Origin: Trema orientale
Taxonomy: Eukaryota > Streptophyta > Magnoliopsida > Rosales > Cannabaceae
Assembly (NCBI GenBank): GCA_002914845.1
Contig: JXTC01000037.1
Coordinates: 664,302 to 728,301, forward strand
DNA length: 64,000 nucleotides
Reading direction: 5' to 3'
The notes beneath the pieces are model-generated. The model worked only from the letters and a program-made list of their open reading frames with translations. It had not been told where the DNA came from and did no database searches. Positions 37,881 to 48,625 of the stretch are shown here, in pieces (positions within the stretch are counted from its first letter, which is position 1; each line of letters starts with the position of its first letter). The position numbers and the translations under genes are program-made.

Positions 37881-38949
37881 TTCACTGATTAATTGATATA
37901 ATTTGCTGAGTTGTTGTAATCAGATTTCTGATCTGTTACAACAACTTCAGATATTTGTGGAAAGATTAGATAATTTTATTAAATCTTGGCATATGATTGA
38001 AATAAATTGAGATTTATTTTTCTAGATTAATTGTCAATCTTTGGCAGGTTAATTGAAGATTTCTAACTGGTCAAATCGTGTCCAATGGGCAATCATGAAT
38101 TTGGATAATTTTCTAGTACATATTCAGAAACTTATTGCGACATATTTGGCAGATTACAACAAAAATTTTCTGGCAGATTATAACATATTTGGAAAGATTT
38201 TAATTTGCCATTAATTCTTTCTATTTTTGTTTTCAGCTATTTCACACTGCTATGGACGACCAAAGGGATTGAAATTTACCTATAAAAGCTCTGCTACTCT
38301 AATGAATTTCGCATGCACTTTAGAGAAAAAAAAAATACTGTAATAGAGCTTTTATTTTGTAAAGGTTAGAAATTGATTTGTACCCAAAATGTGAGAAAAA
38401 GAGAGTTTCTATAAAAGAGTTTTGGGAGTTTGTTTTTGTGTGAGTCTTGAATATTTTTAGAGTGATTAGCTCTAGGAAAAAACACCTGAGAATATAAAAG
38501 TCCTTCATGAGAAGGGCTGGGTGTTCTTCGTAAGAAGATAGATTCAACTGTTGAACGGAGTTTAATAGCTTGGAATCAAGTAAAACGAGTAAAGCTCGCT
38601 AAACATATTGGTGGTAGAGTCTTATACGGTGCATCAAGATTAAAAGGAGTCTATCTTTGATTAAGTCATTTGTGTTTATACTTTAAATATTACTACTAAT
38701 ATGTTTCTTTCCCTAAACATGACCCCATTGAGTAGGTTATTGAAAAACAGCTGAACCATGTAAAAATCTCTGGTGTCGTTTATTTTCTTTTAATTTTATT
38801 ATTGTGATTGTTTTTACCTATAGCACACGTTCGACATCTCAGTATTGCAGCAATAACAATACGATTCACTATTGCAACAACAGAATTCATTTCACTGTTG
38901 CAACAGTAGTGACAACCAATCTGCATATTTGTTTATATATTTCCTAACA
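37881..38949 (+). mobile_element. Probable 5' LTR of the Copia relic (left end unknown)
   Basis: An LTR-like order is visible: TATAAAAG in 'acctataaaagctctg' (38281), a leader, then a 'gctgaaccatgtaaaaatct' block typical of plant Copia R/U5, and an end CCTAACA at 38949 directly before a PBS-like site. The ending CTAACA matches the end of the 3' LTR at 43529. The bodies of the two LTRs do not look alike by eye, so either they have diverged strongly or they come from different elements. Confidence 0.4.
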
Positions 38950-38950
38950 G

Positions 38951-38963
38951 TAGTACTAGAGCC
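38951..38963 (+). promoter_or_regulatory. Degenerate tRNA-Met primer-binding site of the Copia relic
   Basis: TAGTACTAGAGCC resembles TGGTATCAGAGCC with three differences. It begins one base after the putative LTR end and about 190 bp before the gag start, a normal Copia arrangement. Confidence 0.5.
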
Positions 38964-39138
38964 ACTGGTCAGAGTATTGTTCACGTATACGTATTATTCA
39001 CATATACAGAACTATTCATATATATGGTACTGTTCACATACAGTGAAATGGTGGTAACTGAACAAATTATGGTGAACAAAAATAGTGGGGAAATTTGATA
39101 TTGAGAAGTTCAATAGGAGCAATTTCTCTCTGTAAAAA

Positions 39139-42100
39139 ATGAAGATAAAGGCAATCTTAAGAAAAGATAATTGCTTAGCAGCAATTGGGGAAAAGCCTAC
39201 CGAGATTACTAATGATAAAAAGTGGGACGAGATAGATGGCAATATTGTCGCTAATTTACATCTAGCACTAGCAGATGGAGTTCTGTCGAGCATTGAAGAG
39301 AAGAAGTCAGCTAAGAAGCTATAGGATACACTGATAAAGTTGTATCAGGCAAAGTCACTTTACAACAAAATTTTCTTGAAGAGAAGGCTTTACACCCTTC
39401 AGATAGCGGAATCAACAATGGTGACCAACCACATCAATACCGTCAACACTATTTTCACAGTTCACAATAATAGAGCATAAAATAGAGGATAATAAATGTG
39501 TAGAAATCTTACTTTAGAGTTTACCTGAATTGTATGATCAGCTCATCATATATGTGACCAGCAATGCTACAACTCTAGTTTTCAACGATCTTACAGCTGT
39601 TGTTCTCGAAGAAGAAAAGCGGCGTAAGAACAAGAAAGACATATTGACAAGTTCATAGTAAGCACAGGCTTTGACAATGAGAGGGAGATCAACGGAGCGT
39701 GGCCCCAGTGGGTGTCAGAGTCATGGTAGATCAAAGTCAAGAAGTAAAAAGAATGTCAAGTGTTATCACTGTGGCAAGAAAGGGCACATCAAAAGGGAGT
39801 GTTGGCAACTCAAGAAGAATGAAAATTCTAAAGGAAAGGACCCCGAGTCATCAAATACTCAAGAGAACGTTGCAAGTATTTTAGATGATAGGGAAATCTT
39901 GTACAGCGAAGCAGCAACAGTTTCAAAGGACAGAAGGTAGCTCATTGATGTTTAGTTAGTATATTTGGGAGCAACATAGCACATGACTTCTCACAGAGAG
40001 TAGTTTCACACATATGAACATGTCTCTAGTGGATTTGTGTTTATAGGTGATGATCATGCCTTAAAGATCGCTGGGATTGGTATCATCAAGATGAAAATAT
40101 AGTACTACTCAAGAGGTACGACATGTGAAGGGTCTGAAAACAAAAATTATTGTCTTTGGGACAATTAGATAATCTTGGTCGCAAAACTCGTGTCGAGAAT
40201 GGGATCCTGAAGGGCATACTTATAGTGATGAAGGTAGAGAAGAATGCAGTAAATTTGTACAAGCTTAAAGGAGATACACTGATAAAAGCAGAGGCATCAG
40301 TTGCTTTAACAAATTCTAGAGAAGAATCAACGATGTTATAGTATCGTAAACTCGGCCATATGTCGGAACGAGCCTTAAAGATTCTCTATGAATGAATGTT
40401 GCTTCCTAGTCTCACAAAGGTATCTTTACCCTTCTGTGAGCATTGTGTCATAAGCAAGCAACATAGATTAAAGTTTAACACATCCAATTCTAGAAGTAAA
40501 AAAGTTCTAGACTTGGTTTACTCTGATGTTTAAAAAGCACTGATAATATCCGTAGGAGGAGCTAGATATTTTGTATCTTTTATTGATGATTATTCTAGGA
40601 GATGTTGGATGTATCCTATCAAGAGGAAGGCAGATGTATTTTTCAGTCTTCAAAATATTCAAAGCACAGGTAGAGCTTGAATCTGGAGAAAAGATCAAGT
40701 GTATGAGGACGGACAATGGAGGAGAATATACAAGCGATAAATTTGATAACTTCTATCAACAAGAAGGTATCAAGAGGCAATTCACAACGGCGTACATTCA
40801 ACAAAATGGAGTAGCAGAGTAAATGAACAAAACATTGTTAGAAAGGATAAGAGCAATGTTGAGAGATACAGGTCTACCCAAGACATTCTGGGCAGAAGTA
40901 GTCAAAACCGCCTGTGGAATGGTAAGCCAGCTAATTATTTACGCTTACATATGTTCGGAAGTCCTGTATACATAATATACGATACTCAAGAAATTACAAA
41001 ATTGGATTCAAAGTCTAGAAAGTGTGTATTCTTGGGATATGCTGATGGAGTCAAGGGGTGTCACCTATGGAATCCTACTACCCATAAGGTTGTTATCAAC
41101 AGAGATGTGATATTTGCAGAAAACAAACTATAAGAGAAGGAAGATGATAGCAATCCAGAAATTACTACAGTTCAGGTAGAAAAGAATGCTTAAGATTCAG
41201 ATTCTTCTAAAGCAACACCAGAGTACAAAGTAGAAGAACCAATCAAGGAAGAGGCTTCTGAAATCCGTCGGTCAACTCGTGAGAGAAGACCACCAGCGTG
41301 GCACTCAGATTATGTCACTGAGAACAACATTGCATACTGCCTTTTAACAGAGAATGGAGAGCCAACAACTTACTATGAGGCAACCAAAAGTCAGGATGTA
41401 TCCCTATAGATGACAGCAATGCAAGAAGAAATTAAAGCCCTTAATAAGAATAAGACATGGGATCTTGTTTTACTACCACAAGGAAGGAAGGCCATTAACA
41501 ATAAATGGGTCTACAAGATCAAGTGAGATAGCAATCATCAAGTGGAGCGGTATCATGCCAGATTTGTGGTAAAGGGATATACTCAGAAAGAAGGTATTGA
41601 CTTCAACGAGATATTTTCACCTGTGGTTCGACTCACAACAGTTAGAGTAGTTCTGGTGATATGTGCTATGTTTGACCTACATTTAGAGCAGCTAGATGTA
41701 AAACTACTTTTCTTCATGGAGAACTTGAAGAAGAAATTTATATGCTCCAACTAGAAGGTTTTGCTGAAATAGGCATAGAGAACAAAGTTTGCAGGTTGAA
41801 CAAATCTCTATAAAGTTTCAAACAGGTACTGAGGTATTGGTATAAGAGATTTGATTCCTTCATCATAAGACTTGGGTACAACAGACTCAGTTCAGACCAC
41901 TACACATATTTCAAGAGGTTTGATGAAGATAGTGATTTCATTATCTTATTATTATACGTAGACGATATATTAGTAGCGGGCCCCAGCAAAGGTAGAGTCC
42001 AAGAATTGAAGGCATAATTGGCTAGAAAATTTGATATGAAGGACTTGAGACTAACAAACAAGATTCTAGGAATGCAAATTCACCGAGACAAATGTAACAT

Positions 42101-42890
42101 GAAGATTTGGCTTTCTCAGAAGAATTATTCGAAGAAAATCTTACGACGCTTTAATATGCAAGATTGTAAGCCAATTTCTACCCTACTTCTTGTTAACTTC
42201 AGGCTATCCTCCTAGATGTGTCCTACCAATGAAGTAGAGAGGATAGAGATATCTTAAGTACCATATGCGTCAACAGTGGGAAGTCTAATGTTCGCTATGA
42301 TATGTAAAAGACCAGACATTGCATAAGTAGTGGGAGCAGTTAGTCGATACATGGCGAATCCTAGTAGAGAGTATTGGAATGCTGTGAAGAGAATTCTGAG
42401 GTACGTCAAAGGAACCTCAGAGGCTGCATTATATTATGGATGATCAGAATTTACTGTCAAGAGATATGTTGATTCAGATTTTGCAGGTGATCTTGATAAA
42501 CGAAAATCTACTACATACTATGTATTTACTCTTGCAGAAGGAGCTGTAAGCTGAGTTTTGAAGCTGCAAACTGTTGTAACTTTATCTACAACAAAAGTAA
42601 AATACGTGGCGACTACACAAACTTGCAAAGAGGTTATTTAGATTCAAAGGTTATAGGAGGAGCTCAGGCACAAATAAGAAAAGATTCCTCTATTTTGTGA
42701 TAGTCAGCATGCCTTGCACATTGCAAGGAATCCATTTTTTCATTCAAGGAAAAGCACATAGGTGTTCAGTATCACTTTGTTCGAGAAATAATAGAAGATG
42801 AAAGTGTGGACATGAAAAAGATTCACATTAAGAAGAACTTAGCATATGCTTTAACCAAACCAATCAATACTGACAAGTTCCAATGATGTA
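39139..42890 (+). pseudogene. Tnt1-like Copia gag-pol, multiply broken
   Basis: Remnant of a Ty1/Copia polyprotein, domains in canonical order. Gag begins MKIKAILRKDNC at 39139, with a TAG at 39322-39324 where a Trp is expected. The zinc knuckle CYHCGKKGHIKREC is at 39761-39802. A degraded protease region follows (about 39950-40030, HMTSHRE-like, active-site Asp lost), then GAG-pre-integrase (HCV-type block near 40435-40470) and integrase core (YFV/SFIDDYSRR-like at 40566-40610, TDNGGEYT near 40709-40732). Near 40914 an internal deletion joins VKTAC directly to WNGKPANY. Reverse transcriptase is present in pieces (RFVVKGYTQKEGIDF near 41560; LLYVDDILV near 41946-41972), then RNase H (VDSDFAG near 42469) and a C-terminus ending near 42884. 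Many in-frame stops and frameshifts make it non-functional. It separates the two GST genes. Confidence 0.85.
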
Positions 42891-43061
42891 GATCCTCATA
42901 TAGCCTAGCAGATACGTAAGCAGCGTGAAGAATTGACAAGAAAATAAAAGATAGATTTATCAAGTGTGAAAATATGATTAAAATCAAGTCTTCAAGTAGA
43001 AGAATATTGTATATGTATGGTCAAATAATATAGCTTAGACCACATTCAATGTAGCAACCAT

Positions 43062-43529
43062 TGTTGAAAGTGTGGCACCAACCAAAGTGCCACCATTATT
43101 AACTAAAAAAAAAAGAAAAAAGAAGAGGAAAAAAGGGATGTATAAGGGAGAGAAGTTCAACTATAAATATCCCCCCTCCACATCTTCATTTGCATCCATT
43201 CTAAAAATCCTCCTCCATTCTATGAGAGAATTCAAGCCTAAGAATTCCTTATAATATCCTACTTGTTTTCTCCTAAATTGTTTAGAGAGGGTGTTTTCTC
43301 CTATTTCAAGAGAGGGGGGTTCATTTGTTATTTCCTTGTATTTAGAGAGAAGTGAGTTGTAACCTTCTTTTCATAGTGAGATTCTTCACAGCCTTGTCCA
43401 TGGACGTAGCCTAAATTGGGTAAACCACGTTAAATTTTTTATGTGTCTTATCTTTTTTATTTTACCCAAATTTTCTCAACTTGTATTTTAGTTATGTGTT
43501 GTGGCTTCTGCAAAGCCGATCTCCTAACA
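43062..43529 (+). mobile_element. 3' LTR of the Copia relic
   Basis: Starts TGTTGAAAGTG and ends GATCTCCTAACA (468 bp). It contains TATAAATA (43161) and the characteristic block 'ggacgtagcctaaattggg' followed by 'aaaccacgt', as in many plant Copia LTRs. It lies about 170 bp after the RNase H end. No polypurine tract is preserved and no target duplication was found. Confidence 0.65.
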
Positions 43530-44343
43530 TCTTTTTCACCTTGCCGGTCAGTTGTCGCCATTAGCCCATCACCATAGTCACATTTCATCACACCAAAGCC
43601 CCATTAGTGCGGCGTAAGCACAACTGCACCGCTAGCCCCAAGTCATTTTTATATCACGACGACGCCGATGGTGCTGACATTGACAGATACATGATGGAAG
43701 AATATTATTCACTTATTCGGGGAAGGAAAACAAGATCTTCATATCAGTCTTCTTGTGTGTTTCGAAATTTATTTTTTTTTGGACTTTTTGTTGCATGTAT
43801 TTGGTACTAACATGGTGAAAATCATGGTAAGGTATAAAAGGATCCTAATTAGTTACTCAGTATTCTTAAATTTGTTTCAAACTTGAAGCAATGATGAATA
43901 TGTAACTAGCGTGATATTCCCTTGATTTTGGATGGAGAAACTATAGTAGTCCTCGAGAATAATTCGATAAACCAGGCTACTAATGTTTTTTTTTTCCTTT
44001 TTTTTTGGATTATATGACGGTAAAAATCACAATCTCTTAGTTTGAGCATTTTGACTTATCAATTAGCTATCTTATTCCCTCCACTTGCAGAGTAACAGAG
44101 CATAACTTTAGGTCATATTTTCATAGAAAAGAAGCACACCCAATCTCAAAATTTTTAAGAAGGAAAAAATGAGAAAAGAAAAAATAAATTCCAACACAGA
44201 AGAGAGAAGACAAAATGTTTGATTCTTACCAAATGGAGTTTTTTTTTCTTTTTCTTTTTTTTTTTTTTTTTTTGCTGGAACTTACCAAACGGAGTTGACA
44301 AACGGAGTTTAATGTTTATATTTCGAAGTTTTGCTAAGCTTTA
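43530..44343. other. Intergenic, nothing assigned
   Basis: The first 150 bp is less AT-rich than its surroundings ('cacgacgacgccgatggtgc' near 43656) and holds a 67-codon open frame (43607-43810) with no family resemblance. It could be a gene scrap, but I cannot support that. A long T-run is at about 44239-44273. Confidence 0.45.
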
Positions 44344-44910
44344 CGGCTCGTTTGGTACGCTGGATTAGATTGGACTGGATTATTAGTTTGGACTGGATTG
44401 AATTGGAATGGATTGGACTATTTAGTACTATAATGTGTTTGGTGTAATCTAGGACTAGAAGTTTATTTACATAATAAAATAATTTTTAATTTTTGAGTGC
44501 AATCTAATTTTTCAATAAGATAAATAAATAAGTTTTTACATAATATAACAAGTAAAAATAAGATTTTTATCTAAATAAAATATTATACTTAATTTTTTAA
44601 ATAAAACTGGAAGTATAATATTGTTAAATTCAAATAAAATTTTTATTTTGAAGAAAAAAGTGCAGAAAAAAATATGGAAAGCAGAAAAGAAAAGAAAAAA
44701 AAAAGAAAGAAAAGAAAGAAAAAAGAAAGGGAAAAAAAAAGAACTTGGGCTTATTTAAACCCAAGTTCACAATGGGACAACTTTGTCCCCCTCCATGTAG
44801 GATTAAATTGGAAGGCTGGACTCTTTTATCTAGTCTTTCCATAAGCCCAAACATAGGACTGGACAAAAGAATCCAGTACCTTACCATAGTTCAGCACATT
44901 AAATGGGGCC
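44344..44910. mobile_element. PIF/Harbinger-like TIR element
   Basis: The left end 'cggctcgtttggtacgctgg' follows TTA (44341-44343), and the right end '...cagcacattaaatggggcc' precedes TTA (44911-44913). The ends are imperfect inverted repeats with the 'tttggt' core of PIF/Tourist elements. The interior has 'ggactggattg' repeats and a polypurine stretch (44650-44745). The antisense open frame at 44630-44887 is an artefact of this composition. Noncoding. Confidence 0.6.
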
Positions 44911-44913
44911 TTA

Positions 44914-45193
44914 AAGTTTATTGATATACTATACTGTGATTGGAGAGACAGGGATGAGACAGAGAAAATGGGGACGGACGATCTTGGTCCTCGATTTTGA
45001 GGCTACCACAACTTTTTTAATTTTTATTACAAAAAGAAAAAAAAAATTTAATTTTAAATTAAGACTAAAACTTTGGTAATTATTTGTTAATTATAGATGC
45101 AAGTTAGTGGGGTATACGGGCCACTCAAGGCCGCCGGGCTAGTCCATTACAACTTAATTAATGCCAATGTTTAAAAGTTGAATGATGATTGGA

Positions 45194-45224
<31 letters not shown>

Positions 45225-45465
45225 TTGGACTAATTTTTTTCTATATTTTTAAGAAAATTAGAAGAATGATTAATTTTTTAAATTGGTTTAAATGATATCT
45301 ATATTTTAAAAATTATAACTAAATATTTATTTTTTTTAAGTTTTAGTTGTGAAATATATTGTATTTTCATTTTATCATTAAATGAGTTAAATATTTTGCT
45401 ATAAACTTTTAAACTTAGTTATATAGTCCATTTTTGGTCAAATAAATGGTCAAATAACTAGTCAT
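44914..45465. repeat. AT-rich DNA with a (TA)n microsatellite
   Basis: A (TA)n run spans 45194-45221. Otherwise AT-rich without a gene. The flanking 'gccactcaaggccgccgggc' near 45120 is a short GC-rich scrap. Confidence 0.6.
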
Positions 45466-45790
45466 CCCTATATTATTCTGAGCTTTTTAGCCAAATGACC
45501 AAATTTTGGATTACAGTTTACAAAATAATCTTTTTAAATTACCGTTAAAAAATAGCCAAATTTTGAAAATTATTTAAAAAATAGGCATTTTTCATACTTA
45601 GTATATCAAACTATATTGACTTATTTTTTGAAAATTGATTTATTTTTTAAAAATTGATTTAGTTTACAAAAAATTAAATCAACTAAAAAAGGGCTATTTA
45701 TCAAAATAAAATTATAAAGCGGTCATTTATTAAATAGGTATAAAAGATGACTATTTTTTAAATTGTTCGTATAAATACTCTTTTTTTTTC
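45466..45790 (+). mobile_element. AT-rich MITE, family N copy 1
   Basis: Starts around 'ttagccaaatgaccaaattt' and runs through 'gaaaattatttaaaaaatag', 'aaattaaatcaactaaaaaa' and 'aaaataaaattataaag'. The same order of blocks occurs in reverse at about 48340-48625, so the boundaries of both are supported by comparison. The family is unknown and noncoding. The two copies flank the second GST gene. Confidence 0.6.
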
Positions 45791-46153
45791 TCTCAGGCAT
45801 ATATACTTCGTATATATTCTGTGTATAATATGCAAACTAATCACGCATAACTTTCTCATTAACATTTTGGAAAATAAAAACAGATTAAATTCTTTTAAAA
45901 AAAAAAAAAGAACAGATATCAAATTCTATGGTAACAAAAACAACAAAGATTTTTCAATAAACAGTCTTGTTCAATTCGTTTGTGAAGCTCGCATCTTCAC
46001 ATAAAAGATATCGAATTATTACGTTAAAAGTGAAATTAGCTTTAAAAGTCCTTGTCTGTCTGTCCTAATCAAAATCCATGAAGATACATAATTATGCCTT
46101 TTTAACATTCAGTTTGGAGGTTAAAATTTATTGAGTAAACGGGAAAAAAAAGG

Positions 46154-46188
<35 letters not shown>

Positions 46189-46760
46189 TTTTCCATGTAT
46201 GGATTTTAACGAAAGAGAGAGGAAAAAAAAAAAGACACTTCAGAGGAATAAGTGAGATGAGAATTTTATTGTAATTCAGGAATATTTATAATTAACACAA
46301 AGATTTATAATTATCACAAAGATTCACACTTCAAAACTTAGTTTTAGATTACTTATTAGTTGCTAGATGGAGGACAGACAATATTCGATAACTTTGCTTG
46401 AGGTCGGTTCAGTTTGAATATCTGGAGATTTAATTTAAAGTCATATTTATCGGCATAGGTTTGATCTTAAATACTGACTATATTGGGAAACACAAGTCTA
46501 AAAATTTAGACAAACAAAAGTAGCATAGCGTAAACATACAAAACCGAACAACATCAAATTTTATTAAAAGGAAAGAATAGAAAGACAATGCAAAACACAT
46601 ACCCTCAACCTCAAGCTCAACAACGCTAAAACCACAAAAACAAATGCGGACATTACAACACAATTATGCATATTTAATGTGTGGATAAGCACATATTATT
46701 TTATTTCCTAAAGTGTTTTAAAACACAACTCAGTCGATCACTACTAAGCCACTTTGCAAA
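45791..46760. other. 3' flank of the second GST gene
   Basis: AT-rich, with a (TA)n run at 46156-46184. The part next to 46760 should hold the 3' UTR and polyadenylation signals of the minus-strand gene. No other gene was seen. Confidence 0.5.
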
Positions 46761-47622
46761 TTAATTTGATTGGCCCAAGGCCTGGTTTCTCAACGCAATG
46801 ACCTGGGCCCAAGCCGGCCTAGCGGTGATATCCGCCAACCAGGCGCTGACACGTGGCCTAGCGTCAAACAGCTTCTTAACACTCGTGAGGAGCAAATACT
46901 CCGCCGTGGGCAAGTGGTGAAGGTCAGCCAATGTAAAGCGATCGCCGCCCAAGTATTTGGACTCGGACAGCCTTTTCTCGTACACATCGAGAACCTTAGC
47001 AAGCTTAGCCTCGTTCTCCTCGACCACAGCCTGGTCCGTTTCTGACCCGAACATCCTGGGCTTCACGGCCAGCTCCCAGTTCAGCTTCGACCCAGCCGGG
47101 TCAAAATGGTGGGCCTCCACCTCGGCCCAAAGAGACTCGATCGCCTGCTCCTTTGGGTCAGTGTAGACTAGATCTGTTCCCTGGTTCGCATATTGCTTAG
47201 CAATATAATTCGTTATAGCTCTAGATTCTGCAATACAAATTAAATTCATAATGTTATACATAATATAATTTTAACTAAATTGGAAAAAAAAAAAAAGGAA
47301 AATTGTGAAGGAAAATAATAATTTTTTTTACCAAAGAGCTTCAGATCTCCATCCTCGAAAGCTGGAACTTGACCGAAAGGCTGAACACAAAAATTATAAT
47401 ATATGAGAAATGAATTTTGAAAAATAAAAATTAAAAGGAATTGGGTTAGTGTTTATGTTAATGTAGACTTACGTTGAGAGAAATAAAGGGTTCCTTTTTG
47501 TGTTCACCGGTTCTCATGTCAACGGGAACAAGGTCAAAATCCAGGCCCTTTTCGTTGAGAGCGGCTATGACTCGCATTGTGGCTGTTGAGTATGCGGATC
47601 CATGGACTTTAATGGGTGCCAT
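46761..47622 (-). CDS. Phi-class glutathione S-transferase (GSTF), three exons, complete
   Basis: Second member of the GSTF pair, role as for phi-class GSTs: glutathione conjugation or ligand binding, probably in the cytosol. Exons on the minus strand are 47473-47622 (150 bp), 47332-47380 (49 bp) and 46761-47227 (467 bp), all introns GT...AG, giving 221 residues. Exons 1 and 2 have exactly the lengths of those in the gene at 36160-36985. The start gives [15 protein letters not shown], with Ser12 at the phi-class catalytic serine. [16 protein letters not shown] followed by ESRAITNYI forms the glutathione site; [12 protein letters not shown] and [15 protein letters not shown] lie in the helical domain. 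The C-terminus is seven residues longer overall than its neighbour, ending ALGQSN. A good TATA box sits about 105 bp upstream of the ATG. No defects were seen. Substrate unknown. Confidence 0.95.
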
Positions 47623-47726
47623 AATGGATTTTTATGGATTATGAGATTGGTTTTGGAGTTTTGATATAAATGAAAAACGAGAGAGAAATGTTGGATTTCG
47701 GTCAAGGGATGTTGGAATTGGGGATG

Positions 47727-47734
47727 TATTTATA
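47727..47734 (-). promoter_or_regulatory. TATA box of the second GST gene
   Basis: TATAAATA on the minus strand in 'caccttataaatacatcc', about 105 bp upstream of the start codon. This leaves a 5' UTR of roughly 70-80 nt, a normal plant spacing. Confidence 0.65.
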
Positions 47735-48339
47735 AGGTGGGAGGCCCTGACCAAACGCTTCTTTAGTTCTTGCTAAATTGGACGAAAGTGAGACTGAAGG
47801 TGCAATGAGAACGCAATAAATTCTAAATATGGTACCGTGGATATGTGGTCCTTGGGATTTAATAATGCCAAAACTCGTGGGGAGTTTGATTACGTATTTG
47901 GTGACTCTCAAAATAGTTTTTTTTTTTTTAATTTCTCTTTTCCGAATATTCTACATCTTTCTTTGACAGATCCATATTTGATATTTCCATTTTCGTTCAA
48001 GAGTCAAGACAATAAAGATTTTTTATTTCAAAAAAAAAAAAATTTTTAGTTTAGTGCGAAAAAGGTTTAAGAAAATAAAAAGTAAAAAGCAGTCCTGCAT
48101 GTTTAGATAAGGTCTGACGTCACGGGTCACTTAGACACAGCACAGTGTAAAATTGGAGACAACACTGATTGGGCCTTGAAAAAGATGTCGGGCTCCGCTG
48201 GCATCGTCAAAGAGAGTGGGCGGGCCCCATTGTGGGTCCACGGTTGTTGGGCTTTGGATATGACACATTTAACACAGTGCAAGGTGTTGGGCTGTAATTT
48301 TCTATCAAATTACAGAACTATATCGGATAAAAAATCTTG
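47735..48339. other. Upstream region of the second GST gene
   Basis: No second gene. The part at 48110-48290 is GC-richer than its surroundings ('gtctgacgtcacgggtcact' near 48112, which contains the palindrome TGACGTCA). TGACG-type elements are known binding sites for TGA bZIP factors that often regulate plant GST genes; whether this one acts on the gene is inference. Confidence 0.45.
48112..48120. promoter_or_regulatory. Candidate TGACGTCA bZIP site upstream of the second GST gene
   Basis: The palindrome TGACGTCA (around 48114-48121) lies about 490 bp upstream of the ATG of the minus-strand GST gene. It contains the TGACG core of as-1-type elements bound by TGA factors, known regulators of plant GSTs. 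A single copy is weak evidence. Confidence 0.35.
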
Positions 48340-48625
48340 AATTAAAAACAAAGAGTATTAATAAGAAATGGTCTATTTTTAGATCAAAATATAAATAACC
48401 ATTTTATAATTTTATTTTAATAAATAATCATTTTTTAATTGATCTATTTTTTATAAAATAAATTAAATTTTTTAAAAAAATAAATCAATATATTTTGATT
48501 TACTAAATATAAAAAATAACTATTTTTCAAATAATTTTCAAAATTTGGCCACTCTTTAACAATATTAAAACGATTATTTTACAAACTATGATTCAAAATT
48601 CGGTCATTTGGCTAGAAAACCCTTA
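48340..48625 (-). mobile_element. AT-rich MITE, family N copy 2
   Basis: Reverse-orientation counterpart of 45466-45790: 'ttcggtcatttggctagaaa' at its right edge mirrors the left edge of copy 1, and the interior blocks follow in inverted order. Noncoding. Confidence 0.6.

Noticed and set aside
43607-43810. A possible gene fragment with a DDADGADIDRYM stretch
   Set aside because: It is somewhat less AT-rich, but no family is recognised and no exon borders or neighbours support it.
46770-47045. Plus-strand open frames (also 46957-47166) opposite the second GST gene
   Set aside because: They are shadows of exon 3 of the minus-strand gene, with no family similarity of their own.
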